From NCBI GenBank assembly GCA_024233875.1, contig JACKPB010000012.1:1-64000 (forward strand): 64,000 nt of DNA. The letters run 5' to 3'. The stretch is from Leptospiraceae bacterium. Its GTDB lineage: Bacteria; Spirochaetota; Leptospiria; Leptospirales; Leptospiraceae. Position numbers and translations under genes: made by a program. The notes beneath the pieces are model-generated. The model was not told the origin of the DNA. It saw only the letters and a program-made list of their open reading frames with translations, and searched no databases. Numbering within the stretch: the stretch's first letter is position 1; each line of letters opens with the position of its first letter. Of the stretch, positions 19,113 to 27,190 are shown piece after piece.

Positions 19113-19387
19113 ATGAATAAGAATAAACTAATAAATGAACTCATTAAGATATGACAAAAGAGTGGAGAGGGTATTCGCCACTCTATAAGAAATGAGGCAT
19201 CTAAAGATCCCTTTTATCATTGGCGAAAAAAGTTTGGAAATTCAAGTAACTCTCAGAATCACAACAAATCTTTAGTTCCAGCAGAAATAGAGAGAGAAAA
19301 ATCTTATATCCAATGGAAAAAAAATCATCATTAACAATCAAAATAGCTCCAAACGGTTTCATCACAATTGAAATGGGTACTGTGTAA
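19113..19387 (+). pseudogene. IS66-type OrfA (helix-turn-helix) remnant
   Basis: Reading from ATG 19113 gives MNKNKLINELIKI, an in-frame TGA (19152-19154, where IS66 OrfA proteins usually have Trp), then QKSGEGIRHSIR and KDPFYHWRKKFG, the HTH-type block of small IS66-family OrfA proteins. At the A-run near 19316-19323 the frame shifts; the other frame continues with SLTIKIAPNGFITIEMGTV and a stop at 19387. One nonsense codon plus one frameshift make it dead. Bases 19388-19595 hold nothing I recognise. Confidence 0.55.
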
Positions 19388-19595
19388 AGTTATGCCAGGA
19401 TGCCACTATTGAGTTCTTCTCAAATGCAATAAACCGAAAGAAGCGGAAACTCTTTTTAAATCCATAATTGGATGGGGTGAAAGTATCGGTTACGAAACCT
19501 CAAGAATTCCTTATTTCTAATCATTTAAGATTAAGTCATTAGAAACTAAAAAAAATCTACTTTACAAAAGAGAAAGCACAGGTTAGGATTTTCCT

Positions 19596-20180
19596 ATGAT
19601 CACATTTTGGATTCCTGAATCTGTTGTACCGGTTGATGACAATCTCTTTTTGGAGCTCTGCCGTAACAATCCTGACAATCGTATAGAGAGAACACAAAAA
19701 GGAGAAATTAAAATCATGTCACCAACCGGAGGAGAAACAGGAAAATGGAATTTTAAAGTATATTATCATTTTCAAACTTGGAACAAATCAAGAAAAATCG
19801 GAATCTTTTTTGATTCCTCCACGGCATTTCGACTTTCAAACTCTGCGATTCGTTCACCGGATCTTGCTTTCCTCCGGCTCGATCGTTGGAACTCTCTGAG
19901 CCAAGCAGAGAAAGAAACTTTTCCCCCGATTTGCCCTGACTTCGTTTTAGAGATCCGATCCAAATCAGACTCCTTGAAAGATGCACAATCTAAGATGCAG
20001 GAATGGATCGAAAACGGATGCAAGCTCGCCTGGCTCTTCGATTTAGAAAACTTTGTGTATTACACATACCGTCCCGAAAAGGAACTAGAAGTGAAATCCG
20101 GTAAGGATGTTGTTCTCTATGGTGAGGATGTTTTAAATGGATTTGAGTTCTCGATGGCTGAATTTTTAGAAGAGGAATAG
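19596..20180 (+). CDS. Uma2-family (DUF820) putative endonuclease
   Basis: A 194-residue PD-(D/E)XK-fold protein of the Uma2 family. The core reads IKIMSPTGGETG, then RSPDLAFLRLDRW and PDFVLEIRSKSDSLKDAQSKM, carrying the acidic residues (Asp in SPDLAF, Glu in VLEIRS); the usual Lys after the Glu is replaced by Arg here (EIRS). The C-terminal NGCKLAWLFD is family-typical. Cellular role is unknown; copies often multiply in accessory DNA. It stands alone between the IS66 remnant and a histidine kinase. A weak TAGGAT ribosome-binding site precedes the ATG. Confidence 0.88.
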   Translation: MITFWIPESVVPVDDNLFLELCRNNPDNRIERTQKGEIKIMSPTGGETGKWNFKVYYHFQTWNKSRKIGIFFDSSTAFRLSNSAIRSPDLAFLRLDRWNSLSQAEKETFPPICPDFVLEIRSKSDSLKDAQSKMQEWIENGCKLAWLFDLENFVYYTYRPEKELEVKSGKDVVLYGEDVLNGFEFSMAEFLEEE

Positions 20181-20466
20181 AGATAGAGGAAATGAATTCA
20201 ATTAGAAGTAAGATAAAAAATTACTAAAATAACATCTGTCAGATTTTATCTAACTATTTACAGTTAAATCATTAATAAAATGGCTACATACCGTAATAGG
20301 GAATGTGTAATTATTTATGAGAATCGGTATATTCTGTTCGGGAAGTTTCTTTGATTGTAAAGATTTCTTTAGAATTTGTTATGGAGAGAATTTTTACACT
20401 ATGAGAATTCTTTAGGTCTTGGATTTTAGTTTTAGAAAAGACATTTTTGGACAAGATAATAGCGAT

Positions 20467-21636
20467 ATGGATACTTTCATAAATTACACTCCCACACTTG
20501 TAGATGGACGTTTTTGGTATATATTGAAAACCGACGTTGATGGAAATTATACATATGCAAATAAAAATTTTTGTGAAACTTTTGGATTGGTTTTGGATGA
20601 TATCCGGGGCAAGCATTCACTAGAAAGTATAGTTCCTGAGGATCATCAGAAATGTATCGAGATTGTTCAAAAATGCTTTCAATCTCCCGGAGAACCCTTT
20701 TTTGTGACTCTCCGGAAGCCACTTCCGAATGGATCTATTATGGTTACGGATTGGGAATTTATCGGACTCACCGATAAAGATGGGAATCCGGAAGGCATAC
20801 AATGTATCGGTAAGGACATCACTTCTCATGTCAATGCCCTGGAATCAGCCAGAAAGGCTGAACAGGAAATCGTAATAGCGAAAATTGAAGCAGAAAAAGC
20901 CAATCAAGCCAAATCCAATTTTTTAGCTAATATGAGTCATGAAATCCGTACACCCTTGAATGGAATCATAGGATATCTGGACCTACTATTGTCTCAGGTA
21001 GATCGGCCTGAATTCTTGAGGTACATTCAAATTGCTCACAGATCTTCCTTATCTTTGTTGGATATAATCAATGAAATATTAGATTTGTCTAAAATAGAAG
21101 CAGGAAAACTAACTTTATATTTTGAATTAGTAGAGATTAGGGGACAAATTTCACAAATAGAAGAGTTGTTTCGAATTGATTTTGAGAAAAAAAATATCAA
21201 CTTTAAAGTTCAAATTGACCCGGAACTCCCTAAGTATTTTAAAATAGATGCTGTCCGTTTCAGACAAATCTTAATAAACTTATTGAGTAATGCATTGAAA
21301 TTTACTTCAACCGGTCATGTGGATTTTAAGATTCGACAATTAGAAATCCTGAACAAGAATGTAAGGAAAGTCTTGTTTTCTGTGGAAGATACAGGAATCG
21401 GTATAGCGAAAGAAAATTATTCGAAAATCTTTGATGTCTTCACTCAGGAAGAAAGCTCTACCACAAGAAAATTCGGTGGAACGGGACTTGGATTGACCAT
21501 CACTAAGAGTTTGGTGAATTTAATGGGGTCGGAGCTCGAACTCAAAAGTGAACCCGGAATAGGTAGTACATTTAGTTTTGTTTTGGATCTGGAAACCGGT
21601 ATCAATGAAAAAATGGAAGAATCTTCTAATCAGTAA
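20467..21636 (+). CDS. PAS-domain sensor histidine kinase
   Basis: A 389-residue soluble sensor kinase without membrane helices. A PAS domain occupies about residues 10-125 (from RFWYILKTDVDGNYTYANKN to GIQCIGKDIT), a short coiled linker follows, then HisKA with the phosphoacceptor in MSHEIRTPLNGIIGY (His158), and the HATPase domain with ILINLLSNALKFT (N box), VEDTGIGI (G1), FTQEESSTTRKFGGTGLGL (F/G2). No receiver domain or neighbouring response regulator is seen, so it is an orphan kinase. ATG 20467 was preferred over an in-frame TTG at 20419 because the added residues lie outside the PAS domain. The 286 bp upstream hold nothing recognisable. Confidence 0.9.
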   Translation: MDTFINYTPTLVDGRFWYILKTDVDGNYTYANKNFCETFGLVLDDIRGKHSLESIVPEDHQKCIEIVQKCFQSPGEPFFVTLRKPLPNGSIMVTDWEFIGLTDKDGNPEGIQCIGKDITSHVNALESARKAEQEIVIAKIEAEKANQAKSNFLANMSHEIRTPLNGIIGYLDLLLSQVDRPEFLRYIQIAHRSSLSLLDIINEILDLSKIEAGKLTLYFELVEIRGQISQIEELFRIDFEKKNINFKVQIDPELPKYFKIDAVRFRQILINLLSNALKFTSTGHVDFKIRQLEILNKNVRKVLFSVEDTGIGIAKENYSKIFDVFTQEESSTTRKFGGTGLGLTITKSLVNLMGSELELKSEPGIGSTFSFVLDLETGINEKMEESSNQ

Positions 21637-21802
21637 GAGTTGAACCCGACCGGAAATTCTGATTGGAATTCCTGATTCATTTCAGATGGAAACACAACTT
21701 CCTCTCATTCCATTTCCTTTCTGCCGGGAAGATCCAGAACTCAGAATTCATTCTCATTGAAAATTTGGGAATATCTCCCATAGCTTTCCTATTCAATCCT
21801 TC

Positions 21803-21830
21803 TTGACAGTTTGCTCTCTCATTTTAGCTT
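21803..21830 (+). promoter_or_regulatory. Putative leaderless promoter, match to 17477-17504
   Basis: TTGACA (21803-21808), 16-bp spacer and TAGCTT (21825-21830), ending six bases before ATG 21837. Spacing and distance to the start codon are identical to those before copy 1, and CATTTTA is shared at the -10 edge. Confidence 0.5.
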
Positions 21831-21836
21831 AAAACC

Positions 21837-23372
21837 ATGAAACCGCTGCCCATAGGAATCCAGACTTTCAAAGACCTAATCGAAGGCGGTTATCTGTACA
21901 TAGACAAAACCCAATGGATTTACCAATTGGTTAAAAATTCCAAAGGCACCTATTTTCTCTCCCGTCCCCGTAGATTTGGAAAGAGCCTTCTCTTGTCCAC
22001 CCTCGAAGAGATCTTTTTGGGCAACAAAGAACTATTCAAAGGGCTCTGGATAGAAAACGCAGATTTCGCATGGAAAAAACATCCGGTTGTTCGCTTGGAC
22101 TTCAGCAAGCAGAAGGCAAAAGACACAGAAGCATTGGTTAGATTTATTATTTCTGAATTAAATACAATTGCCCAGAAATACAATGTTCATTTAGAAGAGA
22201 AGGATTATTATTCACAGTTCCAGGAGTTAATCTCCAAACTATCTGTTCAGGAAAAAGTCGTAATCCTGATCGATGAATATGATAAACCGATCATCGATCA
22301 TCTAGAGAATACAGAAAAAGCGGTGGAAATGCGTGAGGTGATGAAGGGATTTTTTACCATCCTAAAAGGAAATGATTCACACATAAGGTTTTTATTGCTC
22401 ACCGGTGTGAGCAAGTTTTCCAAAGCAGGTGTGTTTAGCAATTTGAATCATTTGGATGATCTTACGCTAAACAATATGTCTTCTACCCTAGTAGGAATTA
22501 CTCAAGCTGAAATAGAGGAAAACTTTTCTGAATATATTGAAGCTACTATGTCAGAACTAAAAATGCAAAGAGAGGATTTGATTTCAAAAATTCAGCATTG
22601 GTACAATGGTTATCGGTTTTCCAAGAAAGGAGAAAAGGTATTCAATCCATTTTCAACATTACAATTCTTTAACCGGATGGATTTCCAACACCATTGGTTT
22701 GAAACCGGAACTCCCAGTTTTCTCATCAAACAAATCATCAAACAAAACTACGATATTTTAACTATCCCCATGCAGGTCGATGAACTATCATTTTCCAGTT
22801 ATGAGGTAGATGATTTGCAATTGACGCCTTTGCTTTTACAAACGGGATACTTGACAATCAAAGATTACAACGAAGAACGTTCTCTATATACATTAGATTT
22901 TCCAAATTTTGAAGTCAAAGAAGGATTTCTAAAATACATTACTAAAAAACTTTACAAAAAAGAAAATACAGACTCCTTACTCTACAAAATCATCGATGCA
23001 TTGAACGACAAAGAATTTGAAGATTGTTTCGATTATCTCCGGGAAATCTTTGCCAACATCGACTACGATATCCAGATCCATCAGGAGAAGTACTACCAGA
23101 CAATCTTTTATTTGATCTTTACACTCATAGGTTTGAAAATCAAAGCAGAAGTAAAAACGAACAAAGGTCGAATCGATGCAGTGATAGAGGATCAATCCAT
23201 TTATCTCTTTGAGTTCAAACTAAATGGAACCAAAGAAGAAGCACTCGAACAAATCAAGACTAAGAAGTACTATGAGAAGTATCTAAATCAAGGGAAGTCG
23301 ATCTACCTGATTGGTGCTGAGTTCAGAGACAAGAATATAGGTGAATATATCATTGAAGAGTGGAAGGGGTGA
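21837..23372 (+). CDS. AAA-ATPase-like protein with C-terminal PD-(D/E)XK nuclease domain (copy 2)
   Basis: Second 511-residue copy of the gene at 17511, same length and direction, 4326 bp downstream. It shares the P-loop RPRRFGKS, the Walker B-like ILIDEYDKP and the nuclease residues of GRIDAVIED and LFEFKLNG. Sequence identity to copy 1 is patchy: near-perfect at about 36-190, 295-345 and 400-511, but clearly diverged at about 195-290 (LNNMSSTLVGITQAEIEEN versus LDNKYSDLLGITQEELTDC) and 350-400. Gene conversion between the copies, with the middle part free to vary, would explain this (inference). Confidence 0.88.
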   Translation: MKPLPIGIQTFKDLIEGGYLYIDKTQWIYQLVKNSKGTYFLSRPRRFGKSLLLSTLEEIFLGNKELFKGLWIENADFAWKKHPVVRLDFSKQKAKDTEALVRFIISELNTIAQKYNVHLEEKDYYSQFQELISKLSVQEKVVILIDEYDKPIIDHLENTEKAVEMREVMKGFFTILKGNDSHIRFLLLTGVSKFSKAGVFSNLNHLDDLTLNNMSSTLVGITQAEIEENFSEYIEATMSELKMQREDLISKIQHWYNGYRFSKKGEKVFNPFSTLQFFNRMDFQHHWFETGTPSFLIKQIIKQNYDILTIPMQVDELSFSSYEVDDLQLTPLLLQTGYLTIKDYNEERSLYTLDFPNFEVKEGFLKYITKKLYKKENTDSLLYKIIDALNDKEFEDCFDYLREIFANIDYDIQIHQEKYYQTIFYLIFTLIGLKIKAEVKTNKGRIDAVIEDQSIYLFEFKLNGTKEEALEQIKTKKYYEKYLNQGKSIYLIGAEFRDKNIGEYIIEEWKG

Positions 23373-23428
23373 GGGTACCTCTGAATCCAGTAGAAATGGC
23401 TATAAAAAAGCGGGGTATGAGCAAATCC

Positions 23429-23466
23429 CACCTCTAAAAAGCCCTGCTAAGGGGGTTTTAGAGGTG
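23429..23466. terminator. Perfect 11-bp inverted repeat, possible terminator
   Basis: CACCTCTAAAA pairs perfectly with TTTTAGAGGTG across a 16-base loop, 56 bp after the stop of the AAA-like gene. It lacks a T-run after the stem, so it may equally be an interspersed palindromic repeat. Confidence 0.45.
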
Positions 23467-23521
23467 CCCTAGTGGTAAAGCTAAAAAGAGTAATCTGTCT
23501 GAAATAATCTAAGGATTCTTT

Positions 23522-25132
23522 ATGATTACAATTAAAAAATATTTGTTTCTATTTCTAATTCTAATCTTAACCCAATTGAACCTACAGGAGAAATCATACA
23601 AAGGTTTGATTCAGGATGGAAGGTTTAAATACATTCAGATTCAAGATTTCATTCATTTTCAATTTAAGAGTTTTGAAAGACACTATCCCGATACAGAATT
23701 AGATCAGGATTTTTCGCATAGAATCTATAAATTACCTTTTGAGCATTACGTTCCCCCGAAAGTGTACTCTGTATTTCCCTGGGTCTGGACTGTAATGAAT
23801 GTCCCATTTTATATGTTATTGCCCTATCCCGGTTTGTTCCTGATTTCATTTTCATTCGGTGGGATCTCTATATATTATTTCTATAAAATATTGGTAAATT
23901 TGGGAGTACCGGGGAAAGTTCAAAAGTATTCAATATTGTTTTATATCCTCAGTACACCCTTAGTCATTTATTCATCCTGGTACTATGAGGCTACGTTTTG
24001 TTCGTTCTTATTGTATTTTTCTATAGCCTCATTTACTGAAAATTTTAGAAATTTTGAAGTTTCTAAATTGAAATATTTTTTTAGTGGGATCATAACAGGA
24101 TTTCATTTATTTTTAAGAATTGAAGTAGGATTTTTAAATGGAGTATTGATTAGTTTGATAGCATATTCTTACTATCTTCTTGAAAAGAAGAAGGGTTTAC
24201 AGGAAAATCAAAATCTGAGGAGAAAGTATCTTGTCGGGTATTCCTTATTTATACTGGGAGTTCTGATTTTATTTGTAATACATTTATGGACAAACAAACT
24301 AATTTATGGGATATATGAACCATTGATCTTTTATGATGTCATTGATCAGGGTTTGAAGCACCGATTTCTCAATTTATTAGGATATTTATTTACATATAAG
24401 TTTTCACTTCTTATTTATTTTCCGGTTTCTTTCTATACTCTTTTTCTTCTCAGAAAAGGAAAAAATTTCTTACACTCTGAACAAAATTTAACCTTAAAAT
24501 TCATTTTGATCGGAGCTTGGATATTTATGCTTTTGTTACCTGTTGTCGCCTCACAGCAACAGGGAATGGATATGACACCCAGATATTTTTTTCCAATCCT
24601 TCCGCTTGTCTCAATATTTCTTTTTCAAAGATATGAGGAACTCGATTCCAAAAAATGGGTTTATACTTTAACAATTCTTTATTCTTCTCTGTTTATATTC
24701 ATCTTTAGTCTACTATCAATTTTTACTACACGTCAGGTGGCAAAATCTTCGAAAGCTATCGGTCCCTATATTGGAGAGACCAATTTGGTGAGTTTTGTAA
24801 ATATCAATGATTATGTTTATAATTATCCTAATAAAAATTATTACTTATGTGATACCAAAGATGAGTTATTGGAATGGAATCAAAAAATTATCGAGAAAAC
24901 AAAAGTAAGACCGAGGATAATCTTACAGAAAATGGGGAAACCGCAGAAATCGAAATCTATTTTTCATTCGGAAGATGAATTTGAACTCTATAAAGTTATG
25001 TATGATACTTATAGAGAAATCTATTCTCTTGAAAAAGAGAAAATCTATTTTGAAGATGATAGATTTATCATTTTTGATTTGACGTCACCGGAATATAATG
25101 AGAGGAAAAATAACTTTTCAGAATCTGACTAG
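23522..25132 (+). CDS. Polytopic membrane protein, LA_3751/LA_3752-like putative glycosyltransferase
   Basis: A 536-residue membrane protein with an N-terminal signal-anchor (YLFLFLILILTQLN) and about nine to ten further helices, ending in a soluble domain of about 130 residues. The first extracytoplasmic loop contains YPDTELDQDF and VYSVFPWVWTV, resembling the Leptospira LA_3751/LA_3752 family, which is annotated as putative GT-C glycosyltransferases using lipid-linked sugars. I recall this family from memory and cannot verify it here. The gene stands alone; codon use is AT-rich relative to the polysaccharide locus. Confidence 0.72.
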   Translation: MITIKKYLFLFLILILTQLNLQEKSYKGLIQDGRFKYIQIQDFIHFQFKSFERHYPDTELDQDFSHRIYKLPFEHYVPPKVYSVFPWVWTVMNVPFYMLLPYPGLFLISFSFGGISIYYFYKILVNLGVPGKVQKYSILFYILSTPLVIYSSWYYEATFCSFLLYFSIASFTENFRNFEVSKLKYFFSGIITGFHLFLRIEVGFLNGVLISLIAYSYYLLEKKKGLQENQNLRRKYLVGYSLFILGVLILFVIHLWTNKLIYGIYEPLIFYDVIDQGLKHRFLNLLGYLFTYKFSLLIYFPVSFYTLFLLRKGKNFLHSEQNLTLKFILIGAWIFMLLLPVVASQQQGMDMTPRYFFPILPLVSIFLFQRYEELDSKKWVYTLTILYSSLFIFIFSLLSIFTTRQVAKSSKAIGPYIGETNLVSFVNINDYVYNYPNKNYYLCDTKDELLEWNQKIIEKTKVRPRIILQKMGKPQKSKSIFHSEDEFELYKVMYDTYREIYSLEKEKIYFEDDRFIIFDLTSPEYNERKNNFSESD

Positions 25133-25240
25133 CTTCCCTGGGTCTTTTTTGCCCGATCAAAAACTAATGATATCGCGACGGGATGAGTCTTGGAAGAAAC
25201 AAATTGGAAGAGGGGAAGAATAGAGGATTCATAGAACTTC

Positions 25241-25531
25241 TTACCTAAAATAAAAAAAATAAATAGAAGCACCCAGACCCAAACCCAATCCCAGCAGAAA
25301 TCCAAATCCTGATAAGAAAATAGCTATGCTTCCCGCAGATTCATCCCCAACCCCGGCACCTGTCAAAAATCCGAGAATAGAGAGAAAGATACCGAGAACA
25401 AGGCTATTCACCGAAATCAACATCCATTTGAATGTGTGCGTACTTACATCCGAAAGTAAAAACTTTGATTCGGAATAAATTATGAAAATGTAAATTATGA
25501 GAATAAAAACTAATGAAATAATGGGAAACAT
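25241..25531 (-). CDS. Small membrane protein, unknown
   Basis: A 96-residue protein with three likely membrane helices: FPIISLVFILIIYIFIIY at the start, MLISVNSLVLGIFLSILGFL in the middle, and IAIFLSGFGFLLGLGLGLGA near the end, the last glycine-rich. An AGGAG ribosome-binding site sits 8 bp before the ATG, which supports it being a gene. No family recognised. It is divergent from the membrane gene at 25580 and convergent with the one ending at 25132. Confidence 0.65.
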   Translation of the reverse strand: MFPIISLVFILIIYIFIIYSESKFLLSDVSTHTFKWMLISVNSLVLGIFLSILGFLTGAGVGDESAGSIAIFLSGFGFLLGLGLGLGASIYFFYFR

Positions 25532-25579
25532 GAATGGGCATCTCCTGACTCAGATAGAAAATATATTTCTTGTAATTGT

Positions 25580-26353
25580 ATGGATTTTGTAAATCCTTAC
25601 TCCATGAGAGATTTCTATTTTTTTATCATTTGGTTTTTCTTTCTCGCTCTGACTGTTCTTGTCTATCAGATTTTCTTCGGTATCACAGAATATGCCGGAT
25701 TGGATTTTTTTATCGGTGGACTCTCTATCTTTTGGCTCTTGATCATCACGACCGTCCCCTGGAATTCTTACTTCAAAGCGAAAGAAATATTAAATGATGC
25801 TCTGATCTCACGTTCTAAGGAAATCAAGGTCTCGGAAAATGATTTCAATTATGTACGAAAAGTGGAGAAGTATTCTCTTAGGATTGCCATTTTGCTCCAC
25901 GTATTTTCTTCCTTGGGTATGTTTTGTATCGGCTACTTTGGAATCAGTCCTATAGGTTACTTCGGAGCAGTACTCTCCATTTTATTTACATTTTTACGAC
26001 CTGCTGTTAGGTTTTACGAATACCTGGTGTTCCGAATGAGATCGATTCGTGAAGAATTTCTTTATCCGAGGGAAGATGTCAATACTCTGAGAGCAGACTT
26101 AGAAGCTTTAAAAATGCTTCTGGATGATCGTGAAGATTCCCAATCCTGGAAAAAGAAAGTAGATGCATACATATCAGAAACCGATTTGAATCTCAAAAAG
26201 ATTTCAGAACATATGGAAGTTCAAAATCGGGAATGGAAGGATGAGTTTAAAAATTCCAAATTAGCTCTGGAGTCAGTTGAGCAAAAAATTATCAATAATT
26301 CACAATTGGTTGAGAGCATTCGCTCGATTGCAAAATTTTTTAAACAGGCTTGA
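25580..26353 (+). CDS. Membrane protein with C-terminal coiled coil, unknown
   Basis: A 257-residue protein. Four hydrophobic helices lie in the first 150 residues (FFIIWFFFLALTVLVYQIFF, FIGGLSIFWLLIITTVPW, IAILLHVFSSLGMFCIGYF and GYFGAVLSILFTFL). A long charged, heptad-like helix follows from about residue 165 to the end (DVNTLRADLEALKMLLDD, then LNLKKISEHMEVQNREWKDE). The layout suggests an inner-membrane anchor with a cytoplasmic coiled coil. No catalytic motif is seen and the family is not recognised. A small Cys-rich gene starts 18 bp later. Confidence 0.75.
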   Translation: MDFVNPYSMRDFYFFIIWFFFLALTVLVYQIFFGITEYAGLDFFIGGLSIFWLLIITTVPWNSYFKAKEILNDALISRSKEIKVSENDFNYVRKVEKYSLRIAILLHVFSSLGMFCIGYFGISPIGYFGAVLSILFTFLRPAVRFYEYLVFRMRSIREEFLYPREDVNTLRADLEALKMLLDDREDSQSWKKKVDAYISETDLNLKKISEHMEVQNREWKDEFKNSKLALESVEQKIINNSQLVESIRSIAKFFKQA

Positions 26354-26371
26354 TTCGATAGGAGAATACTT

Positions 26372-26656
26372 ATGCCTTCTGATATAACTTTTTGTAGCGG
26401 TGGAATCTGCACCTTAAAAGAGCATTGTCTTAGGTTTACCGGTTCCGCCTATGGGCGTATTGTTAGCTTCGGGCAACCTCCCTATGATTTCCAATCAGGG
26501 AAATGCGAGCATTTTTGGGATGATCGTCCCGATGAAAATCAAATTCGAATTCGTGCGTTTCAAATTTATGAACAAAATGGGCGACAGCAGGGAAAGGAAT
26601 GGGAAGATTGGATGGAAGCACAAAGAATTTTAATTGAAGAGAAAAGGAATCGCTAA
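26372..26656 (+). CDS. Small Cys-containing protein with DUF2934-like tail
   Basis: A 94-residue protein. The first half has four cysteines (FCSGGICTLKEHC and later GKCEHFW), which could bind zinc or a cluster. The second half, IRIRAFQIYEQNGRQQGKEW then EDWMEAQRIL, follows the DUF2934 pattern (helix, Gly, helix ending Asp-Trp-x-x-Ala-Glu/Gln). Function unknown. GGAG precedes the ATG by 8 bp. It is 18 bp after the coiled-coil membrane gene and 11 bp before the next gene, so the three probably form an operon. Confidence 0.7.
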   Translation: MPSDITFCSGGICTLKEHCLRFTGSAYGRIVSFGQPPYDFQSGKCEHFWDDRPDENQIRIRAFQIYEQNGRQQGKEWEDWMEAQRILIEEKRNR

Positions 26657-26667
26657 AAAGGAATCAA

Positions 26668-27135
26668 ATGGAATCCGATGTATTACAAATCTTTCTGAGT
26701 ATTTTTACAGAAGTCAAATTTGGTGTTGGGGATAGAATCGGAAGATATTCTTCTGTCATTTATTCTGAGAATTCCATAGAACCCATCGCCCTGAATCGAA
26801 TTCAATCGGATAAATTTCCGGTTGGTCAGGAACTTTATACGGACTGGATAGAGAAGAATCGGGTTCGATTGGACTACACACATGTGACCGATCTTCAATA
26901 CTATACAGTTTTAGAATATGAAGAATTTCTAAAGTACTCGGAGAAATATGATTCATGGTCAGTTTGGTATCAAATTGGACTTCCCGGACTCTCTCCGGAT
27001 AGAAATCAGGCACTCATTCAGGTAAGTGCACTTTGCACAGCGGGTCCCCCAAATTATTCAGAATTGCAATTGCTCACCCGGAAAGAATCGGGTGGGTGGA
27101 AAGTAGATTCCAGATACGGAATCTACAATCAATAG
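26668..27135 (+). CDS. Hypothetical protein
   Basis: A 155-residue soluble protein with no signal peptide and no motif I recognise. The sequence alternates short strands and aromatic residues (SWSVWYQIGLPGLSPDRNQA then SALCTAGPPNYSELQLLTRK), suggesting a compact alpha/beta or beta-rich domain. It is the last gene of the three-gene set 25580-27135 and is followed 8 bp later by a strong hairpin. Confidence 0.65.
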   Translation: MESDVLQIFLSIFTEVKFGVGDRIGRYSSVIYSENSIEPIALNRIQSDKFPVGQELYTDWIEKNRVRLDYTHVTDLQYYTVLEYEEFLKYSEKYDSWSVWYQIGLPGLSPDRNQALIQVSALCTAGPPNYSELQLLTRKESGGWKVDSRYGIYNQ

Positions 27136-27143
27136 ACAGGCAG

Positions 27144-27173
27144 GTCCCTCTTTTGAAGTAAGAAAAGAGGGAC
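27144..27173. terminator. Bidirectional rho-independent-like terminator
   Basis: A perfect 11-bp stem, GTCCCTCTTTT / AAAAGAGGGAC with an 8-base loop, sits between two convergent genes (ends at 27135 and 27191). The A/T tract at the base of the loop side gives a poly-U-like context in both directions. Confidence 0.7.
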
Positions 27174-27190
27174 TCCATCTCAAAAGTTTC

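Noticed and set aside
17511..23372. The region between the two AAA-like genes as a composite transposon
   Set aside because: The copies are in direct orientation, encode no transposase, and no terminal inverted repeats or target duplications were found; only an IS66 relic lies between them.
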